64,000 nt of DNA, taken from Welwitschia mirabilis (lineage: Eukaryota; Gnetophyta; Gnetopsida; Welwitschiales). The stretch lies in contig JBOZIK010000001.1 in NCBI GenBank assembly GCA_051453625.1, forward strand, positions 145,440,221 to 145,504,220, written 5' to 3'. Positions 24,298-34,744 of this stretch are shown here, one piece after another. A model generated the notes under the pieces. It was not told the origin of the DNA and searched no databases. It saw only the letters and a list, made by a program, of their open reading frames with translations. Every line of letters begins with the position of its first letter. The stretch's first letter is position 1. The position numbers and the translations under genes were made by a program.

Positions 24298-25589
24298 TGA
24301 GTATCATTGAACTTAGAGGAAAGGGATAAATCAACTCTACCAAATGAAAAATTTTAGCTAGTAATAGAATGAAAATGCATAATAGTAAATACCTTGCCAA
24401 GATAACATGGTTTCTCAACTTGAATACATCCACACACAAAGGGTAACTTCCTATTTTACCTATAGATATTCTTGATCTATAAGAAAATAGTGGTTTTTTG
24501 ATGCACCACTAATCTTACAACAATAAGAGTCTTCTCATAAGGTAGTAGTCTCTTCCCCATAGGAAATAGGGGTTTTCTAGATGCACCACAAACCTTATCA
24601 CAATAAAAGTTTTTTCACAAGGTAACACTCTCTTCCTCATAGGGAAATAGTAATTTTCTAAATGCATCACAAACCTTACAATAATGAGAGTATCCTTGCA
24701 AGGAAGTACTCTCTTCCTCATAGATAAATAGTGGTTTTTTAATTTACCACTAATCTTACAACAATGTAAGTTCCCACAAGCATAATCTCAATGCACACCC
24801 ATATAAGGAATTTCTTACAATGAGTTTTATAATACAAGAATTGACTTACAACAATATTAAAAAATAAGATAGTCTAACAAGGATTGTCTTGTAGTGATGA
24901 GGGATCCAAAAATAAAAGATGAAAGCATTGTATGCTCCTTTGCAAACAATATATTTAATCCTTTATGAGAAGTTCCAATCACCCGTGCATTCGTGCTTTA
25001 TACTATATTTATTCATTATGTTTCTTTGAAGCATCAAAAGTTTTGAATTATTTTGTAACATCATGCCTTTATACTCTTGAAGAAAAACTAGCTATTTGAG
25101 CTTAAGCAATAGCTGTTTAAACTTTGTAATATTAATGCAATAAATAAGAAATATCTTGGCATTGGCTATGCATCTTCGTTTTCAATGGACATGAACTTTG
25201 GTCTAAGATGTCTTCAAATTAGTAAACATCTACTAATAATCAAACATCCTTACTTGATAGACATATTCAGTGAACTTGCCTAGAAATTGATGAAAATTAG
25301 TCTATATAACATTTGAGCCTTCAAGATCATGAATCTATGATGTAAATTTGATAACTCACCTAAAACATAAGATATTAGTCAAGATACAAAATGATTCTAT
25401 TACCTGTTTTAGTTTAATATAAATGTCTTTAAACATGAAAACATCTTCATCAGTGTCTAGTTCAACTTTCATCATAGCCATCTTCCATGAAATAATAGTT
25501 GTCTTTAACTTATGATTTGAAAGTTGGTACATTAAAGATGTATTTAATATGTAGACATATTAAACATAGATACCTTCAAGTGTCTAAAC
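24298..25589 (-). mobile_element. Copia family A LTR, copy 2, first part
   Basis: Matches 7,517-8,650 and 59,870-61,000. It starts TGAGTATCATTGAAC directly next to the gypsy LTR and is interrupted at 25,589 by the insertion of element B. It contains a tandem-like run (24,490-24,740) in which a segment of about 75 bp, with 'ggtttt(ctag)atgcaccac' and 'ctcttcctcatag' blocks, is repeated three to four times. That local amplification is not seen to the same extent in the other A LTRs. Confidence 0.8.
25585..25589. repeat. Target-site duplication of element B, left
   Basis: taaac, identical to 34,184-34,188 at the far end of B. Confidence 0.9.
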
Positions 25590-27053
25590 TATTAGATTAT
25601 GTTTTGTCAATTAATATTAAAATAATATTTTCTATGTAGCAAATTTTGTGTATCTTGTGCAGAAGATGTTAATCACTTGCAGGTTAAATGCCAAAGCCAA
25701 AATTATTAAATTATGATCACCAAAAACATGTTAAGTTTACTTACCCTCTTTAGGGATTGACCAAACTTTTAAAGGGTTAACTACACCTAAAGTAGACACT
25801 CAAAAATGAGCTAAATTCAGAGGGGTCGACTAGATTTTTGATGGGGTCAACTGGACTTGTGATCTTGAGAATAGTTTTCTTGAATCAAATGACAAAGGGT
25901 CGATTAGATCTTCGATGGGATCAACAAGATTTGTGGATCTTAGAACAGTACTCCTAAACCGATTATCAAGGGGTTAACCAGATCTTTGAAGGCATCGACT
26001 GGACTTGAGCACTATGTAGTTGATATCCCTGAGTTGATCATCATGGGGTTGATTAAACACCTAAAGGGGTCAAACAGACCTAATGTAGGAGATTGCAATA
26101 AACTTTCATCAGGATTAGCGGGTGACTTGACAAAATTGCGGGTAACCAGATGGGAGTTAACTAGACCTTAAGGGGTTGATTGGATGTGGAGTCATAAGAA
26201 ACTAGAACAAGTAAAAACTTTACTCAGGAGATCTATGTAAGTCTTAACATCAGATGGGGTCAACTGAACTTTTAAGGGATTGACTAGCTAGAATGAAACT
26301 AAAATTTTCTATTCATTTTATATCTGTTATGTATCTGTTAGATAGCAATTTTCTAGTTATTTATAGCCATTGAAAGTGCATTTTTAAATGTAATAAATTC
26401 TAAAAGGATTTCAGTATAAATAGCCAAGAGAGATAAGACAAAAAAGTCTTTTTGAATCTTGATAAAACGTACTAAAATCTTGTAATATTTACTATTGGAT
26501 CTTGACATTTGTATTCCTAATCAAGAAAGCTTCATCATTTTGTATCTGTACATTCAAAGTCAGATCTTACACTTTATTATGATAGTATCTATAAGAGAAG
26601 AGCTATATTGAAATTATTATACCAAAGAACGAGGATATTTATGCATTAAGGCATTCTTACTGTTATTATTACATCCTCTAAAGGTTGAGACTAAACCTAT
26701 AAAAGTCTTATTAAAAAGGTTGAGACTTAGCCTATAAAAGTCTATTTGTAAAGGTTACAAGTGAATCGATAATACTTGGGAGAGTTAACAAAGATCCAGA
26801 TCAAGCTTGAAAATAAGCTGATTGCTGATAGTAAAGCAGGAGGGGTTTTCCAAACCACTATAAAATCCTATGTACATCTATTTAGTATTTTATGTTTTCT
26901 ATCAGTTTCATTACTTTTAATACTTTTTGTGTTTCTTTATATACACGATTTTATTAGCAAGTTATTTTGAGTAAGTTTTTATTATATCATAATTTTGGTC
27001 AATTATTTTTAAATAACCTATTCATTCCTCCTCTAGGGTTCTCAACCCTATCA
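25590..27053 (+). repeat. Element B 5' LTR
   Basis: 1,464 bp. Starts TATTAGATTATGTTTTG (TG changed to TA) and ends GGTTCTCAACCCTATCA. The U3 region (25,740-26,290) holds an imperfect array of a short motif of the type ggggtcgactrgacctttga. The downstream part includes the 'aggttgagacttagcctataaaagtc' repeat (two copies near 26,680-26,745), also present in the other B/C LTRs. The likely transcription start lies in the middle, near tataaatagccaagag (26,404-26,420), a good TATA-like element. Confidence 0.9.
26403..26413 (+). promoter_or_regulatory. TATA-like element in B LTR
   Basis: tcagtataaatagcc is conserved in sense and position in the 3' LTR (33,545) and, on the minus strand, in both C LTRs (48,835 and 54,665). 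It is the probable core promoter of the family. Confidence 0.6.
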
Positions 27054-27054
27054 A

Positions 27055-27070
27055 CTTCTATCAGAGATAA
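27055..27070 (+). promoter_or_regulatory. Element B primer-binding site (degenerate)
   Basis: cttctatcagagataa, a decayed form of the iMet tRNA site TGGTATCAGAGC, placed 1 bp inside the 5' LTR end. The same place in C and D holds the equally decayed attagtattagagc. Confidence 0.8.
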
Positions 27071-27099
27071 GTTAACTCTTTCTTTAGATTTTAACCAAT

Positions 27100-27560
27100 T
27101 TAGACTTTGGAACCCTACAATGAGTAATTCTTTTGTTGATTTTTTAAATATGTCCTTCATAGACACCTTTACTTTTATTTGTATATTTTGGATAGTATGT
27201 AGATATATTTTCAAATAGATTCTAAATAGTAGAAATGCAAAGAAGTTAATGACAGTGATATAATATTAGTTCAAAAATTTGACAAAGACAAAAAACTTTC
27301 TTTTATGGCAATTGTGCCTCCCTTCTAGAATTTGCCCAACACATCAGAGCGAGATGATTTAGATATGATTGATGAAGAACAGGATGAGCTAAAAGATACC
27401 TGTTAAGAACTATACCTACGATGTAAAAAGTTAGCTAAAAAAATAAACGATCTGAACAAGATTATAAAATCTCTTATCCAAGGAAAAGGAGGAAATGAAA
27501 TCAAGATTCAAGAAGATCAAATCAAAAAACTCTAACCTCATCCTATAGGTAAAAGAGTTA
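27100..27560 (+). pseudogene. Element B gag remnant
   Basis: The start (MSN..., 27,120) is followed within about 50 bp by unrelated-looking sequence, and the gag frame resumes only at FMAIVPPF (27,302) and the coiled-coil part RDDLDMIDEEQDELKD and KKLAKKINDLNKIIKSL. In element C the equivalent distance is about 1.1 kb and includes the capsid-like domain and zinc knuckle, which are therefore deleted in B. Fragment F has the same joint, so the deletion predates both copies. Confidence 0.8.
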
Positions 27561-27904
27561 TATCATTTTGTTAATAAATTTTTTGATGGTTCTTCCAAAT
27601 TAAAACAAATGCTTAGAGTTTAAAAACATGTTGGTGATAAGTCAAGTATTGGATTCATCTCACAGAAATCTCAAAAGTAGTAAAATTAAGTATCATGGGA
27701 TAGTAAGTTCTTCTCAAAAGTTACTTGTTATTTCTATTCAAAAATTAGTCATTCAAAATGTTTATGCAATGCTAGAAAATTAATGTTGTTCTCAAACTCC
27801 GTAAGTACTTTTCCTTTTAAATTTATTATAAAAGGAGTATATCATTTAAGTCTATAAAGACTATATGAGTAAAAGTTAATGATCTTAAAAGTCTTTTAAT
27901 TCAT

Positions 27905-28430
27905 ATAGCTTTCAAGGTTTCAAATAGTAGTAGCTGGTATCTAGATAGTGGGTGTTCAACACATATGATAGGAGACAAATCTAGATTCAAGTAATTAAGC
28001 AACTTTAATGGAGAAGAGGTGACTTTTGATGACAACCGAAGAGAAAAAATAGAAGGCATTGAAAGCATTGATGGAGGTAACCTTCTTAGAATTAATGAAG
28101 TTTTATATGTAAATAGTTTAAAGCATAATTTATTGAGCATTATTCAAATTTCTGACAAAGGTTACAAGGTAATCTTTAATAAATCAAAATGTAAAATCTT
28201 GCATGGGTAATCTAATGATGTAATTTTTAGAGCAAGTATAATAGACAATGTATACAACATAGATCAATTGTTTTCTCCATGTTATTTTTCAAATGTTCCT
28301 CAAGAGGAGCTTTGGCATAAATGATTAGGTTATGTTAATTATGGTTAATTAAAAATAATTATTTATAAAAATATTACAAAAGGTATCCTTAAAATAAATG
28401 TAAAAAAAAAGGTATATGTATTGCATGCCA
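27905..28430 (+). pseudogene. Element B protease and GAG_pre-integrase
   Basis: WYLDSGCSTHMIGDKSRF keeps the catalytic Asp of the copia protease (27,930-27,960). The open piece 28,019-28,210 covers VTFDDN...INEVLYVNSLKHNLLSI and is followed by ELWHK and LGYVNYG of the GAG_pre-integrase zinc finger. Stops at a former Trp/Arg codon (WHK-stop) and at Gln codons break the frame. The processed protease would mature the Gag-Pol polyprotein. Confidence 0.85.
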
Positions 28431-28479
28431 AAAGGGAAAAAAAAAGGATTTTATATAAAAGTAAAAACCAGACATCCAC

Positions 28480-29040
28480 AACTATGTCATTAGAGAGTAT
28501 TCATATGGATGTGGTAGATCCTGCTTAAACTTGAAGTCTAGGTGACAAATGTTATTTTCTCACTATGGTTGATAACTTCTCTAGATATACTCGAGTAGCA
28601 TTCTTATCAAACAAGTCTGAAGAATATAAATTTTGGGTTGAGATATGTAAAAAGATTTAAAATGGAAAAGGGTATACCATAAAAAGAATAAGAAGTAATC
28701 ATGGTAGTGAATTTGAAAACCATTATTTTGAGAAATATTGCATTGATAATAGAATTGATCACCAGTTTTCAATTCTAAAGATACCACAACAAAATGGTAT
28801 AGCTAAAAGAAAGAACAGAGTCCTCTAAGAAATGGCACAAAACATGTTAAACAATAAGGAGGTCCATAAATCATTTTGGACTGAGGTAGTTAGCATGATA
28901 TGCTATATTAGTAAGAGAGTATATCTTAGGCCTACTACAGATAAAATGCCATATGAGTTATAAAAAATAAGACAATCTAATGTTTCATATTTTAAAGTCT
29001 TCAGAAGTAAATGTTATATGCTGAAAGATAGAGAACATTT
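28480..29040 (+). pseudogene. Element B integrase core
   Basis: Integrase core relic. Blocks: SIHMD (about 28,500), FLTMVDNFSRYTRV (28,556-28,600), IRSNHGSEFENHYFE (about 28,690-28,735), the PQQNGIAKRKNR block (28,783-28,820) and FWTEVVSMICYISKR (about 28,876). Two catalytic positions are changed: Asp to Asn in RSD-H-G and Glu to Lys in the VERKNR block, each by a single G-to-A change. The enzyme is therefore dead even apart from the stops. Confidence 0.85.
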
Positions 29041-29537
29041 AAGCAAATTCGAGTCTAAAGCTAATGAAGCTATCTTTTTGGATTACTCAACTAAAAGTAG
29101 AGCCTATCGTGTGTTAAACAAGAGAATTTTAATAGTAGAAGAGTTGATAAATGTACAAATTGATGAGTTTGACATAAGACCAAACTGCATAGGTGAAGAG
29201 GAAGTCATAACTACAAGCATCCCCATTACTAATGAAGTAACTACTGAAAGTAATGAAGTTCCATCAAAATAAGGCATAATAAAAAATCCCAAATTATTAA
29301 AAGATCATCCTTGATTAAAAAATAAAGACAAAAGGTTCTATGAAGAATTTTTGTGCTCACATTTGTTATGTTTCAAAAATAGAACCTAAGAAATTTGAAG
29401 AATCTGAATCCCATGAAGAATGGATGATGACCATGCAAGATGAATTACAACAATTTAAAAGAAATGATGTTTGGAAGCTTGTAAAAAGGCCAAAAGACAA
29501 AAATATCATTGGGACTAAGTGAATCTTTAAGAACAAA
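28984..29537 (+). repeat. Integrase/RT-junction segment, copy 1
   Basis: Contains the integrase C-terminal block (KDREHLSKFESKA, open frame 29,018-29,272) and the start of RT (EEWMMTMQDELQQFKRNDVW, open frame 29,340-29,522). The whole segment is repeated at 29,645-30,209 on the other side of a 100-N gap, with roughly 15% divergence in the parts compared and a 9-nt deletion. Only one copy belongs in a normal element. Confidence 0.85.
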
Positions 29538-29637
29538 NNNNNNNNNNNNNNNNNNNNNNNNNNNNNNNNNNNNNNNNNNNNNNNNNNNNNNNNNNNNNNN
29601 NNNNNNNNNNNNNNNNNNNNNNNNNNNNNNNNNNNNN
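29538..29637. other. Assembly gap, 100 N
   Basis: Exactly 100 N between the two copies of the integrase/RT-junction segment. Confidence 0.95.
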
Positions 29638-29644
29638 TTAATGA

Positions 29645-30209
29645 TTTATATTTTAAGTCTTCAAAAGTAAATGCTATGTGCTAAAAGATAAAGAACATTT
29701 GAGTAAATTCAAGTCTAAAGCTATATTTTTGGGTTACTTAATTCGAAGTAGAGCCTATCATGTTTTCAACAAGAGAAGTTTAAAGGTAGAGAAGTTAATA
29801 AATATACAAATTAATAAGATATATATAAGACCAAACTGCATTGATGAAGAGGAAGTCATAACTACAAGCATTTCTACAACTAATGAAGTAAATAATGAAA
29901 GTAATAAAGTTCCATCAAAAGAGGGAACATCAAAAAAGCTCAAATTATTAAAATATCATCCTGTAGAATTTATTATTAGAGAAGTTTATTTAAAAATAAA
30001 GACAAGAGGTTCTATAAAGAATTTGTATTCTCATGTTTATTATGTTTTAAAAATAAAACTCAAGAAATTTGAAGAAGCTAAAATTCATGAGGAATGGATG
30101 ATGCAATGCAAGATGAGCTATAATAGTTTATGAGGAATGATGTTTAGAAGCTTGTAGAAAGGCCAAAATATAAAAATGTCATTGAAACTAAGTGGATTTT
30201 TAAAAACAA
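29645..30209 (+). repeat. Integrase/RT-junction segment, copy 2
   Basis: Second copy, containing an open frame at 29,678-30,133 (MLKDKEHLSKFKSKAIFL...). It runs without a break into RT downstream, so this is the copy co-linear with the rest of pol. Compare copy 1 at 28,984. Confidence 0.85.
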
Positions 30210-30945
30210 ATGTAATTAAGAAAATAATGTCATTAAAAATAAGGTAAGATTGGTAGCACAAGGCTATAATCAAATAGAAGGCATTAATATAGGTGATACT
30301 TTTGCTCCTGTTGTAAGGCTAGAGAGCATTAGAATGTTTTTGTCTTTTATAGCCTATAAAAATTTCATAATTTATCAAATGGATGTAAAGAGTGCTTTTC
30401 TAAATGATACTTTAAATGAAAAAGTCTACGTAGAGCAACTAGTAGGTTTTATTGATCCTCATAAAACTAATCATGTGTATAGACTTAAGAAAGCATTGTA
30501 TGAATTAAAACAAGAATTAAGAGCTTGATGTGAAAAGCTAGTCACTTTTTTAAATGAAAACAGATATATTCATCGAACTATAGATAAAACCTTATTTGTA
30601 AAGAACTTAAAAAAGCATTTCATTATTATACAAATTTATGTAGATGATATCATTTTTGATGCCTCAAATGAAAAGTTGTCAAAAGAATTTGCAACTATTA
30701 TGATAACTCATTTTGAAGTGAGTATTTTTGATGAAGTAAAAATATTTCTTAAACTACAAATCAAGTAATCAAAAGATGGGATATTTATTTTTTAATCCAA
30801 ATATGCAAGATATTTAATCAAACGCTTTAGACTAGAAAATGTAAAAATAACTAACACTCTTATGTTTATATCATGTAAAGTAAGTTTAAATGAAAATGGT
30901 AAATTAGTGGATCAAAAACTTTATAAAAATATAATTAGTAGTTTA
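30120..30945 (+). pseudogene. Element B reverse transcriptase
   Basis: Ty1/copia RT (RVT_2). The frame 30,250-30,528 gives [20 protein letters not shown], then [12 protein letters not shown] with the first catalytic Asp, and [13 protein letters not shown]. After a stop it continues with IYVDDIIFDASNE (30,637-30,675), so the YVDD catalytic motif is intact. It then reads FEVSIFDEVKIFLKLQIK, SKYARYLIKRFRLEN and a last block ending IISSL at the gap. Several stops make it non-functional as read. Confidence 0.92.
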
Positions 30946-31029
30946 NNNNNNNNNNNNNNNNNNNNNNNNNNNNNNNNNNNNNNNNNNNNNNNNNNNNNNN
31001 NNNNNNNNNNNNNNNNNNNNNNNNNNNNN
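30946..31029. other. Assembly gap, 84 N, frame-preserving
   Basis: 84 N, a multiple of three. The frame before the gap (KNIISSL) and after it (LQAVKIIIRYVKGT) is the same, and copia RT/RNase H connectors normally have about 28 residues here. Unlike the 100-N gaps this size looks measured. Confidence 0.85.
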
Positions 31030-31705
31030 CTACAAGCAGTAAAAATAATAATTAGGTATGTAAAAGGTACATGTAATTATGATTTATGGTATTCTACAGA
31101 GATATCTTTCAAGATTACAGATTTTAGTGATGTAGTTGGGTAGGTTGTAAAGATGATAAAAAGAGCACAAGTGGAAATTGTTTTTTAGTAGAGTCATGTT
31201 TAGTAGGATGGACAAGTAAGAAATAATACTCCATCTCTCTCTCAACTATAGAAGCAGAATATATTATAGCAGGTAGCTTTTTTACTCATATTTTTTGGAT
31301 GAAAGAAATGCTAAAAGATGTTGAAGTTAATTTTGAATAAGTATAATANNNNNNNNNNNNNNNNNNNNNNNNNNNNNNNNNNNNNNNNNNNNNNNNNNNN
31401 NNNNNNNNNNNNNNNNNNNNNNNNNNNNNNNNNNNNNNNNNNNNNNNNTGCTAAAAGATGTTGAAGTTAATTTTGAATAAGTCTTATATTTTATGATAAT
31501 ACCAATGCTATAAACATATCGAAAAATCCTACTCAGCACTCAAGAATTAAACATATTGAGCTAAGGCATCATTTCCTAAGATATCAAGTAGAAATAAGAC
31601 ATATGGATATAAAATTTGTGAGTACAGACCAATAGCTGATAGATATTTTTACTAAACCCCTGAATTTTGATACTTTTCTTTATCTTAAAAATGAACTAAG
31701 GCTTA
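31030..31705 (+). pseudogene. Element B RNase H
   Basis: Begins LQAVKIIIRYVKGTCNYDLW and runs through the RNase H core (ITDFSD with the first Asp, 31,120), the 'S.S..EAEY' block read as LSTIEAEYIIAGSF (about 31,240-31,280) and the C-terminal block ADIFTKPLNFDTF (31,637-31,675). A 100-N gap with duplicated flanks splits it. Stops occur at several former Trp codons. Confidence 0.88.
31349..31448. other. Assembly gap, 100 N, duplicated flanks
   Basis: The 34 bases tgctaaaagatgttgaag... ending gaataagt occur both just before (31,309-31,342) and just after the gap (from 31,449). The two contig ends overlap, so the gap is probably spurious and the element shorter by about 140 bp here. Confidence 0.9.
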
Positions 31706-32433
31706 TCTCACCATCCTAGGGGTGATTGTAGGATGGTTAACTAGATCATTAATTTGGTCAATCAGATGTGGTTGGTTAACTAGCATAAAATCCCTATCAC
31801 CTAGACCTTCTTAGTTATGTAGGCCCTTTAGTAGAAGTTGGTAGTGCAGATAGAAAGTTTATTTACTAAATAGGATCTGTATAATTTTTTCCATATTCTC
31901 ATAATAATTATTAAATTATGTTTATGCTTATATGATTTTTGTTCTCTTATTTGACATTGATATAAAAAAGGAGGAGAACTAGTTGTATATCTGTTTGTAA
32001 TGCTTATCGAAATGCATTTTGTTTTATGTTTTCAAATTGGTTTATCAACTATTTTTGTGCAACTTAAAATTCACATGAGCTTAACATTTTTCAATGATGA
32101 ACATTAAGAATCCAAATGATGTTTATCTTATATTTGCAATGCACTTCATTTGTTTAAAATATTGCATGATGTTATTCTATATTTACAATGAATGTTAAAA
32201 GTTATGTGATCAAAATGTGTTTTTCAGATATATTGTGTTCTTAACTCTTCAAATACACACCTTAAATTATGTTTATTTTAGTATAAAATTTGATTTATCA
32301 GAATGTCTTAAATTGATTTCAAAAGGATAAATATTTTGCAAAGAATGATCGGCATTTTGTGAGGTGGAGTTTTATTAGTTTTAAATATGTTTACAATTAA
32401 GTATTGTTTTCCCTTAATGTTAAAGGAGGAGAT
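31706..32433 (+). other. Element B 3' non-coding region with two polypurine tracts
   Basis: After RNase H, short 'ggttaactag' repeats (31,735-31,790) are followed by a PPT-like tract aaaaaaggaggagaac (31,964-31,979) and, 455 bp later, the LTR-adjacent PPT ttaaaggaggagat (32,420-32,433). The extra ORF found here in C and D is missing. Confidence 0.75.
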
Positions 32434-34183
32434 TGTTAAATTATATTTTATAAATTAATGTCAAACTAATGTTTTATGTATAGAAAATTTTGTATATCTT
32501 GTACAAAAGATNNNNNNNNNNNNNNNNNNNNNNNNNNNNNNNNNNNNNNNNNNNNNNNNNNNNNNNNNNNNNNNNNNNNNNNNNNNNNNNNNNNNNNNNN
32601 NNNNNNNNNNNNNNNNNNNNNNNNNNNNNNNNNNNNNNNNNNNNNNNNNNNNNNNNNNNNNNNNNNNNNNNNNNNNNNNNNNNNNNNNNNNNNNNNNNNN
32701 NNNNNNNNNNNNNNNNNNNNNNNNNNNNNNNNNNNNNNNNNNNNNNNNNNNNNNNNNNNNNNNNNNNNNNNNNNNNNNNNNNNNNNNNNNNNNNNNNNNN
32801 NNNNNNNNNNNNNNNNNNNNNNNNNNNNNNNNNNNNNNNNNNNNNNNNNNNNNNNNNNNNNNNNNNNNNNNNNNNNNNNNNNNNNNNNNNNNNNNNNNNN
32901 NNNNNNNNNNNNNNNNNNNNNNNNNNNNNNNNNNNNNNNNNNNNNNNNNNNNNNNNNNNNNNNNNNNNNNNNNNNNNNNNNNNNNNNNNNNNNNNNNNNN
33001 NNNNNNNNNNNNNNNNNNNNNNNNNNNNNNNNNNNNNNNNNNNNNNNNNNNNNNNNNNNNNNNNNNNNATCGAATGACAAGGGGTTGACTAGACCTTTGA
33101 TGAGGTTGACTAGATTTGTGGATCTGAGAATAGTGCTCTTAAACTGATTGCTAAGGGATTTATTAGATTCAAGCACTGTGTAGCTGATATCCCTGAGCCG
33201 ATCATTATAAAAGCAACTAGATACCTGAAGGGATCGACCAAACCTAATGCAGGAAATTAGAATAAACTTTTATTACAATTAGTAGGTAACCAGATAAAAT
33301 TGCAGGCAACTGAATGGGGGTCAACTAAATCCTGAGGGATAACTGAAAACTTCACTTGGGTGACTTATATAAGTCCTGACATCAAATGGGATTGACCAGA
33401 CTTTTGAGGGGTTAACCGAATGGAACAGAATTAAAATTATTTATTAATTTTGTATCTGTTATGTATTTATTAGATAGCTATTTTCTAGCTGTTTATAGCC
33501 ATTAGAAGTACATTTTTAAATGTAATAAACCCTAAAAGCTTCTAATATAAATAGCCAAGAGAGATAATACAAAAGAATCTTTTTTAACTCTTAATAAAAG
33601 TACTAAAATCTTATGATATTCACTGTTGGATCTTAGCATTTGTACTCCTGAATAAGTAAGCTTTATCATTTTGTACATGTACATTCAAAATTAGATCTTA
33701 CACTTTATTATGGTAGTATATATAGGAAAAGAGCTTAATTGAAATCATTGTAGTAAAGAAAGAGTGATATTTATGCATTAAGGAATTTTTACTATTATTA
33801 TTATATCCTCTAAAGATTGAAACTGAACCTATAAAAGTCCAATTAAAAAGGCTGAGACTTAGCTTGCAAAAGTCCATTTATAAAGATTACAGATGAACCA
33901 AAAATACTTAAAAGAGTTAACAAAAGACCAAATCAAGCTTGGAGATAAGATAATTGTTGAGAGTGGAGTAGGAGGTTTTATTGAACCACTATAAAATCCT
34001 ATGTGCATTTATTTGGTATTTTATGTTTTATATCAGTTTCATTACTTTGAATACTTTCAGTGTTTCTTTATATGCACGATTTTATTAGCAAGTTATTTTG
34101 AGAAAGTTTTTATTATACTGTGATTTTGGTTGATTATTTTTAAATAACCTATTCATCTCCCCTCTAGGTTCTCAATCCTATCA
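32434..34183 (+). repeat. Element B 3' LTR (with gap)
   Basis: Starts TGTTAAATTATATTTT and ends GGTTCTCAATCCTATCA. Length 1,750 including 557 N (32,512-33,068). From the 5' LTR only about 225 bp should be missing, so the gap is overestimated or hides an insertion. Divergence from the 5' LTR is considerable, so the insertion is old. Confidence 0.9.
32512..33068. other. Assembly gap, 557 N
   Basis: Lies inside the B 3' LTR. The length is not a default value. Confidence 0.95.
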
Positions 34184-34396
34184 TAAACATCTTTATCATA
34201 TATGTCTTCCATTCCATATATGTCATCAGACAACTGATCTTGCACTTTCACTTTTGAGCCTTTTCATGAAATATTATCTTTTAAGATCTAACATTGAATT
34301 TTGCTTATCATGATCTAATTTTCTTTGTAATGGCTTGCTTATATAATGACATAAAATATTTAATAAGTGTAATAATCAAAACTACATTTACCAACA
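34184..34396 (-). mobile_element. Copia family A LTR, copy 2, second part
   Basis: Continues the LTR interrupted at 25,589. It starts with the second TSD copy (taaac, 34,184-34,188) and ends at 34,396 (minus-strand TGTTGGTAAATGTAG), next to a polypurine tract (complement of atcttctcctttttg). It aligns with 8,660-8,876 of copy 1. Confidence 0.85.
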
Positions 34397-34735
34397 ATCT
34401 TCTCCTTTTTGATGATGTCCAAAACTTGACAATCTTGTTAGTTTAATTTGATTAAATCAAATTGAAATTTGATATTCATGTTAAAGGTAGAAAAGTAAAT
34501 AGACCTTTGATAATACCACTTGAATATTTAATACTAACACATAAGATAATTTTTACAATGGTATTGGAAAATTCATGATATTAGCTACTTGAATAACCAT
34601 GTAGGATGTAAAGAAGAAAGGCATAAAAACATTTGATAATTTAATTTAAAAATGTTAATAACTAAAACATTTGATAATTTAATTTAAAAATGTAAATAAC
34701 TAATCATGTAATATATGGTAATAGTAATGAGCCAA
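34397..34735 (-). other. Copia A 3' internal region, truncated
   Basis: Aligns loosely with 8,877-9,250. It contains a 38-bp perfect-but-one tandem duplication (34,626-34,663 and 34,664-34,701, unit aaaacatttgataattta...). It ends where Gypsy E integrase sequence begins, so the rest of this A element is not here. Confidence 0.6.
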
Positions 34736-34744
34736 TAATAAAAT

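Larger units (their letters stand above)
25590..34183 (+). mobile_element. Copia element B, full-length but broken (Sirevirus-like)
   Basis: Complete LTR-retrotransposon structure on the plus strand: 5' LTR, PBS, gag remnant, protease, integrase, RT, RNase H, two polypurine tracts and 3' LTR, flanked by an exact 5-bp duplication (taaac). It is inserted in the family A LTR, whose sequence resumes at 34,184. All frames carry stops. Most of gag is deleted, and part of the integrase/RT junction appears twice around a gap. Three other gaps lie inside. Doubled PPTs and the gag coiled coil suggest the Sirevirus branch; the env-like ORF seen in relatives C and D is absent here. Confidence 0.93.

Noticed and set aside
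32466-33176. Long open frames on both strands over 32,466-33,176
   Set aside because: They consist almost wholly of N from the 557-base gap; there is no real coding content.
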